From: Reyranella sp.
GTDB taxonomy: Bacteria > Pseudomonadota > Alphaproteobacteria > Reyranellales > Reyranellaceae
DNA length: 11,593 bases
Assembly (NCBI GenBank): GCA_016780605.1
Contig: JADHLS010000077.1
Span: forward strand, 1-11,593
Direction: 5' to 3'
Shown here: in pieces, positions 7,139 to 11,593 of the stretch
Position numbering within the stretch: the stretch's first letter is position 1
Layout of the letters: each line of letters begins with the position of its first letter
Program-made: the position numbers and the translations under genes
Notes under the pieces: model-generated
What the model saw: only the letters and a program-made list of their open reading frames with translations
What the model was told of the DNA's origin: nothing
Database searches by the model: none

Positions 7139-7720
7139 ATGCATCAACGATTTGAAAAACAAACAAAATCAGAGATAGAAAGAGTCGTCGATCTCGACCG
7201 CATGGGACCCGGGGGCGCCGCCCTCGAGATCACGCCCAGCGACGCCGAGCGTGCGGCTTTGGCCAAGCGTTTCGGCTTCCTTGGGCTGCCGGCTTTTTCG
7301 GCCCGGGTGACTGTCGACCGGCGCCCCGGCGGACAGGTGGTTGTCGAAGGCCGCCTGCGTGGCCGTATCGTGCAGGCTTGCGTGCTCAGCCTGGATCCAG
7401 TGGCCCAGGACCTCGATGACGCCTTCCGCATCGTCTTCAAGCAGGATATGGCCGACGATCTCGATCCCGAAAGCGGGGAGGCGGTGCTGAACTCCCAGGC
7501 CGATGCGCCTGAGCCCCTCGTCGGAAATGTGCTCGATGTCGGCGAAATCGTCGCCGAGCAGCTGTCCCTGGCTGCCGACCCCTATCCGCGGCGACCCGGG
7601 GTCAAGCTCGAAGATGTCCTGCCAAAGCCCCGCCAGGGCGGCCGAAAAGGCCATCCGGAGCGCCGGCATCCTTTTGCCGGCCTGGCCGCCCTCAGAGACA
7701 AGCCTCGCCGCGGGCGCTAA
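7139..7720 (+). CDS. yceD: YceD/DUF177 family protein
   Basis: A 193-residue protein of the YceD (DUF177) family. Its genes sit next to rpmF across bacteria and chloroplast homologues, and it has been linked to large-subunit rRNA accumulation; its molecular action is not settled. Family landmarks are [19 protein letters not shown] near residue 63, with the single cysteine, and [19 protein letters not shown] near residue 135. The C terminus is basic ([11 protein letters not shown], then KPRRGR), consistent with RNA or ribosome contact, although the metal-binding cysteines of some relatives are absent. The start is unusual: the first fifteen or so codons are AT-rich and use codons rare in the rest of the window (TTT, AAA, ACA, ATA, AGA). 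Only a weak Shine-Dalgarno (TAAGAAA) precedes the ATG. The conserved part begins at about [10 protein letters not shown] (residue 14), so the exact start is less sure than the gene. Confidence 0.88.
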   Translation: MHQRFEKQTKSEIERVVDLDRMGPGGAALEITPSDAERAALAKRFGFLGLPAFSARVTVDRRPGGQVVVEGRLRGRIVQACVLSLDPVAQDLDDAFRIVFKQDMADDLDPESGEAVLNSQADAPEPLVGNVLDVGEIVAEQLSLAADPYPRRPGVKLEDVLPKPRQGGRKGHPERRHPFAGLAALRDKPRRGR

Positions 7721-7762
7721 ATTGTTGCGGTGGTGAGACGTTTTGGCTAGAGAGAGCGCCCT

Positions 7763-7795
7763 GCCGCGCCGGTAAAAGCGCGGCCGAAGTTTTTT
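7763..7795 (+). promoter_or_regulatory. Hairpin plus T-run in the rpmF leader, possible attenuator
   Basis: GCCGCGC (7763-7769) and GCGCGGC (7778-7784) form a perfect seven-base-pair stem around an eight-base loop, CGGTAAAA. Five bases later comes a run of six T (7790-7795). The gap between stem and T-run is longer than in a classical terminator, so it may be a weak terminator, an attenuator or a chance structure. It lies in the 122-base gap between yceD and rpmF. A weak promoter-like pair (TTGCGG at 7725-7730, TAGAGA at 7748-7753) precedes it. Confidence 0.35.
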
Positions 7796-7842
7796 GGGGC
7801 CGGCACCAGTTCGCACGGGGCCGCCCCAGCGTGGAGATCGTC

Positions 7843-8037
7843 ATGGCCGTTCCCAAGAAGAAGGTTTCGAAGTCCCGCCGCAACATGCGCCGGGCCCATC
7901 ACGGGCTGCCCTCGATGGCTTACCTCGAGTGCAAGAATTGCGGCGAGCTGAAGCGGCCGCATTCGGTGTGCTCGCATTGCGGTTACTACCGCGAGGACAT
8001 GCCGGTCCTGGCCGACAGCGCGTCGGCCGAGAAGTAG
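7843..8037 (+). CDS. rpmF: 50S ribosomal protein L32
   Basis: L32 is a small zinc-ribbon protein of the large ribosomal subunit. The 64 residues begin [20 protein letters not shown], the hallmark N terminus of bacterial L32. They carry two cysteine pairs, Cys30-Cys33 (CKNC) and Cys43-Cys46 (CSHC), so this is the zinc-binding form. I placed the start at the ATG at 7843, with GGAG at 7833-7836 six bases upstream. A longer reading from the GTG at 7831 would add four residues not seen in the family and would use the Shine-Dalgarno region as coding sequence. The gene lies 34 bases before plsX in the yceD-rpmF-plsX-fabH order also known from E. coli, coupling ribosome and lipid synthesis. Confidence 0.97.
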   Translation: MAVPKKKVSKSRRNMRRAHHGLPSMAYLECKNCGELKRPHSVCSHCGYYREDMPVLADSASAEK

Positions 8038-8071
8038 GCCGCAGCACGCCACCGACCAGGGGAGCATAGCG

Positions 8072-9151
8072 GTGAGCGCCGACAAGATCGTCCTGGCGCT
8101 CGACGGCATGGGCGGCGATCGCGCGCCCGAGGTCGTCGTCAACGGTGCCGACATCGCGCGTGAGCGCTACCCCGGCACGTCGTTCCTGCTGTTCGGTGAC
8201 CCGGCCCGTCTGAAGCCCCTGGTCGACAAGCGCAAGGGGCTGGCGAGCTCGCTCGAGATCGTGCCGGCCGAGGATGCCGTGCTGGCCGAGGACAAGCCGT
8301 CCTTCGCGCTGCGCCGGCGGCGCAAGTCGAGCATGTGGCTGGCTGTCGATGCGGCCGCGCAAGGCCGCGCCGACACCGTCGTCTCCGCCGGCAACACCGG
8401 CGCACTGCTCGCCATCTCGATGTTTGCCATGCGCATGGTCGAGGGCGCGCATCGCCCCGCACTCGCGTCGTTCCTGCCGACGGCACTGGGCGAGACCGTG
8501 ATGCTTGATCTTGGCGCCAACCTCGAATGTGACGCCGAGAACCTCGCCGAGTTCGCTGTCATGGGCAGCGTCTTCGCCCAGGTCCTGCTCGGCCTCGACA
8601 AGCCGCGCGTCGGGCTGCTCAACGTAGGCTCGGAGGAGCTCAAGGGCCACGAGGAGCTGCGCCAGGCGGCCGGCTGGCTGCGCCAGGAGGCCTCGCCCGT
8701 CGCCTTCCAGGGCTTCGTCGAGGGCAACGATATTGGCACCGGCCAGATCGACGTCGTGGTGACCGACGGCTTCACCGGGAACGTCGCGCTCAAGTCGATC
8801 GAGGGCACGGCCAAGCTCTATACCCAGTTCGTGCGCGATGCCTTCCGCACGTCGACCTTTGCCAAGATCGGCTACCTGTTTGCCTCGGGCGCCTGGGTCA
8901 AGCTGCGCAAGCGGGTCGACCCGCGCCGCTACAATGGCGGTGTGTTCCTCGGCCTCGACGGCGTGTGCGTGAAGAGCCACGGCGGCACCGATGCGCTGGG
9001 CTTCGCCTACGCCATCGGCGTGGCGGTCGATCTCGTGCGCTATGAGTACAAGAACAAGCTGGTCGAAGGCCTGGGCAAGCTGCATCAGGTGATCTCGACT
9101 GCCGAGGCGTCGGACCAGCCGGCGCTGCAGGCAAGCGGAGGGGGCGAGTGA
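8072..9151 (+). CDS. plsX: Phosphate acyltransferase PlsX
   Basis: PlsX converts acyl-ACP to acyl-phosphate, the acyl donor for PlsY in phospholipid synthesis, as a peripheral protein at the inner membrane. The 359-residue protein shows [17 protein letters not shown] starting near residue 9, [11 protein letters not shown] at about 103-113, [14 protein letters not shown] near 145, and [17 protein letters not shown] around 229-245, all diagnostic. The last roughly twenty residues (Ala, Ser and Gly-rich) are a variable tail. The GTG at 8072 has a good Shine-Dalgarno (AGGGGAG at 8058-8064, seven bases away). The stop overlaps the fabH start in a GTGA, which suggests coupled translation of two enzymes that both draw on the acyl-ACP and malonyl-ACP pool. 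Confidence 0.97.
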   Translation: MSADKIVLALDGMGGDRAPEVVVNGADIARERYPGTSFLLFGDPARLKPLVDKRKGLASSLEIVPAEDAVLAEDKPSFALRRRRKSSMWLAVDAAAQGRADTVVSAGNTGALLAISMFAMRMVEGAHRPALASFLPTALGETVMLDLGANLECDAENLAEFAVMGSVFAQVLLGLDKPRVGLLNVGSEELKGHEELRQAAGWLRQEASPVAFQGFVEGNDIGTGQIDVVVTDGFTGNVALKSIEGTAKLYTQFVRDAFRTSTFAKIGYLFASGAWVKLRKRVDPRRYNGGVFLGLDGVCVKSHGGTDALGFAYAIGVAVDLVRYEYKNKLVEGLGKLHQVISTAEASDQPALQASGGGE

Positions 9152-10119
9152 TACGTTCGGTCGTTCAGGGGTGCGGCGCCTACCTGCCGGAGAGGGTCGT
9201 CACCAACGACGAACTGGCCAAGAAAGTGGATACCTCCGACGAGTGGATCCAGCAGCGCACCGGCATCAAGCAACGCCACATCGCGGCCGACGGCGAGTTC
9301 ACCTCGCATCTCGCGGTCAAAGCGTCAGAGCGCGCGCTCGCGCATGCCGGCATCAAGGCCTCCGACCTCGACCTGATCGTGCTGGCGACGGCGACGCCGG
9401 ACGAGACGTTTCCGGCGACCGCGACCCGCGTGCAGGCAGCGCTGGGCATGACCAAGGGAGCGGCCTTCGACGTCCAGGCGGTCTGCGCTGGCTTCGTCTA
9501 TGCCGTCTCGGTGGCCGACAACCTGATCAAGGGCGGCATGGCCTCGACGGCTCTGGTGATCGGCGCCGAGACCTTCTCGCGCATCCTGGACTGGAACGAC
9601 CGCGGCACCTGCGTGCTGTTCGGCGACGGTGCCGGCGCCATCGTTATGAAGGCCGAGCAGGGTAAGGGGACCGCCGCCGACCGCGGCGTGCTTGCCAATG
9701 CGCTCCATTCCGACGGCCGCCAGCACGACATCCTCTATGTCGACGGCGGGCCGAGCTCGACCAAGACCACCGGTTATCTCCGCATGGAGGGCAAGGAGGT
9801 CTTCAAGCATGCCGTCGTCAACATGGCGGCCGTGGTGGGCGAGGTGCTGGCCAAGGCGGGGCTGGCGCCCAAGGACATCGACTGGCTGGTCCCGCATCAG
9901 GCCAACAAGCGCATCATCGACGGCACCGGCCGCAAGCTCGGCCTTGCCCCCGAGCGCGTGGTGGTGACTGTGGATAAACATGCCAACACCTCGGCCGCCT
10001 CGATCCCGCTTGCGCTCGACACCGCCGTGAAGGACGGCCGCATCAAGGAGGGCGATTTGCTGCTGCTGGAAGGCATTGGCGGCGGGCTTGCGTGGGGCGC
10101 CTCGCTCGTCCGCTGGTAG
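9148..10119 (+). CDS. fabH: Beta-ketoacyl-ACP synthase III (FabH)
   Basis: FabH condenses acetyl-CoA with malonyl-ACP to start fatty acid synthesis in the cytoplasm. The 323-residue thiolase-fold protein has the full catalytic triad: Cys113 in [14 protein letters not shown], His250 in [10 protein letters not shown] and Asn280 in [26 protein letters not shown] near residue 31 and the glycine-rich end [19 protein letters not shown] also match. The VPHQAN motif is the contact region for ACP. The GTG start overlaps the plsX stop by four bases and is preceded by a GGAGGGGG run. Paralogues that use other primers cannot be excluded from sequence alone, but the plsX neighbourhood and triad spacing favour the housekeeping enzyme. 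No hairpin terminator is visible in the 157 bases downstream. Confidence 0.97.
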   Translation: MIRSVVQGCGAYLPERVVTNDELAKKVDTSDEWIQQRTGIKQRHIAADGEFTSHLAVKASERALAHAGIKASDLDLIVLATATPDETFPATATRVQAALGMTKGAAFDVQAVCAGFVYAVSVADNLIKGGMASTALVIGAETFSRILDWNDRGTCVLFGDGAGAIVMKAEQGKGTAADRGVLANALHSDGRQHDILYVDGGPSSTKTTGYLRMEGKEVFKHAVVNMAAVVGEVLAKAGLAPKDIDWLVPHQANKRIIDGTGRKLGLAPERVVVTVDKHANTSAASIPLALDTAVKDGRIKEGDLLLLEGIGGGLAWGASLVRW

Positions 10120-10221
10120 TAACGCAGCTGTGAAATAAACGCATCGCGCACTGGTCCGCAACGTAACGGGAACAGACCCTGATTCGACGCCGATTCAAGG
10201 CCAGCCTCTATCCTACTGATA

Positions 10222-10250
10222 TTGACCGCTTTCCAACCTTAGAGTATGGA
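10222..10250 (+). promoter_or_regulatory. Candidate promoter for ihfA-merR
   Basis: TTGACC (10222-10227) and TATGGA (10245-10250) are separated by 17 bases. The -35 is close to the alphaproteobacterial housekeeping consensus and the -10 is acceptable at its first three positions. Transcription would start near 10257, about 20 bases before the ihfA ATG. The surrounding stretch is more AT-rich than the neighbouring genes, which supports a promoter here. Confidence 0.5.
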
Positions 10251-10276
10251 TTAACTGGGGGAAGGAAGGGTACCGG

Positions 10277-10588
10277 ATGGAAGGCCGGACTATCACGCGT
10301 GCCGATTTGAGCGAGTCGGTGTTCCAGGAAGTGGGACTCTCTCGCAATGAATCGAGCGACCTTGTGGAGACGATCCTCTCCGAGGTTGTTGAAGCATTGG
10401 CGCGTGGCGAATCGGTGAAGATCTCGTCTTTCGGGAGCTTCACGGTCCGCGACAAGGGCCAACGCGTGGGCCGCAATCCGAAGACGGGGCAGGAAGTTCC
10501 GATCCTGCCGCGCCGCGTACTCGTCTTTCGAGCGTCGAATGTCCTGAAATCACTCATCAATGGGGCACCAGACGCGGCAAAGGGGTAG
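10277..10588 (+). CDS. ihfA: Integration host factor subunit alpha
   Basis: IHF-alpha pairs with IHF-beta to bend DNA sharply at specific sites, shaping transcription, replication and recombination. The 103-residue protein is a typical HU/IHF fold. Two N-terminal helices ([20 protein letters not shown]) lead to [14 protein letters not shown]. The DNA-embracing arm is [20 protein letters not shown], in which Pro68 corresponds to the intercalating proline. The SSFGSF form and the [12 protein letters not shown] arm favour the alpha subunit over HU. The ATG at 10277 is preceded by AAGGAAGGG at 10262-10270. merR follows 24 bases after the stop, so the two are probably co-transcribed from the promoter at 10222-10250. 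Confidence 0.95.
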   Translation: MEGRTITRADLSESVFQEVGLSRNESSDLVETILSEVVEALARGESVKISSFGSFTVRDKGQRVGRNPKTGQEVPILPRRVLVFRASNVLKSLINGAPDAAKG

Positions 10589-10612
10589 TTGGGGCAATGT
10601 GGGGGTCTAGTC

Positions 10613-11143
10613 ATGGCCGTATCGGTTCAGACTTCGGACAGAAGGGTTGAAAAGTCAGCACAGGCGTTCCGGACCATTAGCGAGGTAGCCACCGAGCTCG
10701 ATGTGCCGCAGCACGTCCTGCGCTTCTGGGAAAGCAAGTTCAGCCAGGTGCGGCCGCTCAAGCGCGGCGGCGGGCGGCGCTATTACCGGCCGGAGGATGT
10801 CGATCTTCTGCGCCGCATCCGGACGCTGCTGTACGAGGACGGCTACACCATCAAGGGTGTCCAGCGCCTCCTGAAGGAGGGCCGCGGCCGCCTGCCGGCG
10901 CAGCGGCTCGACATCGCCGCGGAAAGCGCGCTGGAGAGCCTGCGCATCGTTTCGGCCCGCGCCGAGGCAATGGCGGCCGGCTCCAATCGCCAGCCGCTGC
11001 CGCGCACCGGCCCGCAGCCGTCGACCACGACGCCGCGCGCCGCCATGCTCGACCTGCACAAGCGCCGTGAGATCGAATCGGTGCTCGAGGACCTCGAACA
11101 GGCCCTCACGCAGCTGCGCAGCACTCTGAAGGCCAGCAACTAG
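10613..11143 (+). CDS. MerR family transcriptional regulator
   Basis: This is a 176-residue DNA-binding regulator. A MerR winged helix-turn-helix spans about residues 19-88: [25 protein letters not shown], then the wing [27 protein letters not shown] completes the domain. A Pro/Thr-rich linker (about 130-145) leads to a charged C-terminal helix, [20 protein letters not shown], likely the dimer coiled coil. The protein contains no cysteine, so metal or thiol sensing of the MerR/SoxR/CueR kind is unlikely, and no ligand domain is recognisable. The ATG at 10613 has a G-rich Shine-Dalgarno (GGGGGT at 10601-10606) six bases away. An upstream TTG at 10589 would add eight atypical residues. The position behind ihfA recurs in Alphaproteobacteria, but I know of no established target. 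Confidence 0.9.
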   Translation: MAVSVQTSDRRVEKSAQAFRTISEVATELDVPQHVLRFWESKFSQVRPLKRGGGRRYYRPEDVDLLRRIRTLLYEDGYTIKGVQRLLKEGRGRLPAQRLDIAAESALESLRIVSARAEAMAAGSNRQPLPRTGPQPSTTTPRAAMLDLHKRREIESVLEDLEQALTQLRSTLKASN

Positions 11144-11209
11144 CCGCTGTCAGGATTGCAGCTGAGGGGCCGCGATCCCGGCGTCTGCTGAATCGGGTGG
11201 CTACGTAAG

Positions 11210-11243
11210 AAACAAAACGCAAGCACCTGATCTGATTTTGTTT
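11210..11243. repeat. AT-rich inverted repeat upstream of the edge gene
   Basis: AAACAAAA (11210-11217) and TTTTGTTT (11236-11243) are perfect inverted copies with an 18-base spacer that contains a tandem CTGATCTGAT (11227-11236). The region is clearly AT-richer than its surroundings. TATCTT at 11259-11264 could be a -10 element just downstream, which would place the repeat over the -35 region as a possible operator. The stem is too weak to be a confident terminator for merR. Confidence 0.3.
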
Positions 11244-11313
11244 TCGGCCGAATGAGCGTATCTTGTTCGGAGAGAGGGCCCGTTAGCCGGCATCGTCAGA
11301 GGGGGACGCCGCC

Positions 11314-11593
11314 GTGTTTGCTGATCGCATCATCGCGCGCCACGAGGCGCAGTCTTTCGACGCCTTCGCGTTGAATGACAATGTGTTGGAAGCCGACCTT
11401 CCGACGCTTCCGCAGTTGCTCTACCTGCGCCGGGGGCTCACCCAGGCGGGCGGCAAGCTGCCGTTGTTCGACCTCGACGGTCAGGCGGTCGATGGGGCCA
11501 TCGTGCGCCGCTGCCTCGACCGTGGCTGGGCCGAGCCGTGGTTCAGCAATCCGCTGAAGCCGGACTGGCTGGTCTGCAAGCTCACCGAGAGTG
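11314..11593 (+). CDS. Unrecognised protein, 3' partial
   Basis: A frame beginning at the GTG at 11314 stays open to the right edge, giving 93 codons plus one base. The start is supported by AGAGGGGG at 11298-11305, eight bases upstream, and by codon use like that of the neighbouring genes. The visible part begins MFADRIIARHEAQSFDAFAL, continues with a hydrophobic segment (LPQLLYLRRGLTQAGGKLPL), then FDLDGQAVD, and near the right edge shows WAEPWFSNPLKPDWLVCKLT. There is no signal peptide and no clear membrane helix. I do not recognise the family and propose no function. The stretch between merR and this gene (11144-11313) holds no RNA gene that I can see. It has an AT-rich inverted repeat, so this gene probably has its own promoter. 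Confidence 0.6.
   Translation, partial: MFADRIIARHEAQSFDAFALNDNVLEADLPTLPQLLYLRRGLTQAGGKLPLFDLDGQAVDGAIVRRCLDRGWAEPWFSNPLKPDWLVCKLTES

Noticed and set aside
6536..7162. N-terminal extension of the bamE frame to 365 codons
   Set aside because: The extension is antisense to the CBP3-type gene and would bury the lipoprotein signal peptide in mid-protein. The start at 6535 gives a normal BamE.
10181..10196. Direct repeat GATTC-N6-GATTC upstream of ihfA
   Set aside because: Two five-base copies at 11-base spacing are easily due to chance and do not match a known operator, including the IHF site consensus.
11144..11313. Possible tRNA or small RNA between merR and the edge gene
   Set aside because: I could not find cloverleaf arms, a T-loop GTTCRANNC motif or a clean terminator; only short imperfect repeats are present.
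11375..11557. Closed 60-codon frame near the right edge
   Set aside because: It is out of frame with the better-supported gene starting at 11314, has no ribosome-binding site, and its translation is Arg, Ser and Cys-rich, typical of a shadow frame.

Overview
The window is GC-rich, densely packed chromosomal DNA that reads as the core genome of an alphaproteobacterium. The evidence is the gene order ribB(A)-ribH-nusB-thiL, a bacterial CBP3-type ubiquinol-cytochrome c chaperone next to a BamE lipoprotein, a membrane H+-pyrophosphatase, and the block yceD-rpmF-plsX-fabH-ihfA-merR. A Rhodospirillales/Reyranella-like origin is a guess from this order; the sequence shown does not prove it. There are no insertion sequences, integrases, tRNAs, rRNAs or CRISPR arrays.

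Layout. (1) 1-2435, plus strand: the 3' end of a RibB protein whose RibA-like domain is degenerate (RibBX type), then ribH, nusB and thiL. The genes are separated by 2-3 bases or overlap by 4, so they look like one riboflavin/thiamine/antitermination operon. (2) 2526-3758: a single MFS transporter of unknown substrate, probably with its own promoter and a nearly leaderless start. (3) 3907-6012: hppA, a proton-pumping pyrophosphatase with the lysine signature of K+-independent enzymes. It is closed by a strong 13-bp hairpin terminator shared with the convergent bamE. (4) 6065-6535, minus strand: bamE, an outer-membrane assembly lipoprotein, divergent from (5) 6635-10119, plus strand: CBP3-type chaperone, yceD (DUF177), rpmF (L32), plsX and fabH. 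This block links respiratory-complex assembly, ribosome production and the start of phospholipid and fatty-acid synthesis. (6) 10277-11143: ihfA and a cysteine-free MerR-family regulator behind a recognisable promoter. (7) 11314 to the right edge: the start of an unrecognised protein, open at the window end, preceded by an AT-rich inverted repeat.

How the genes fit together: most are growth housekeeping. RibBX and RibH make lumazine for flavins, and ThiL makes thiamine diphosphate. NusB supports rRNA transcription and L32 belongs to the large ribosomal subunit. PlsX and FabH set phospholipid and fatty-acid initiation. HppA recovers energy from the pyrophosphate released by biosynthesis. I did not find a convincing undescribed system. 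The points worth a second look are modest: the dead cyclohydrolase domain, a substitution in the ThiL metal motif, the orphan transporter, the rpmF leader hairpin, the AT-rich start of yceD, the MerR protein, and the unknown gene at the right edge.
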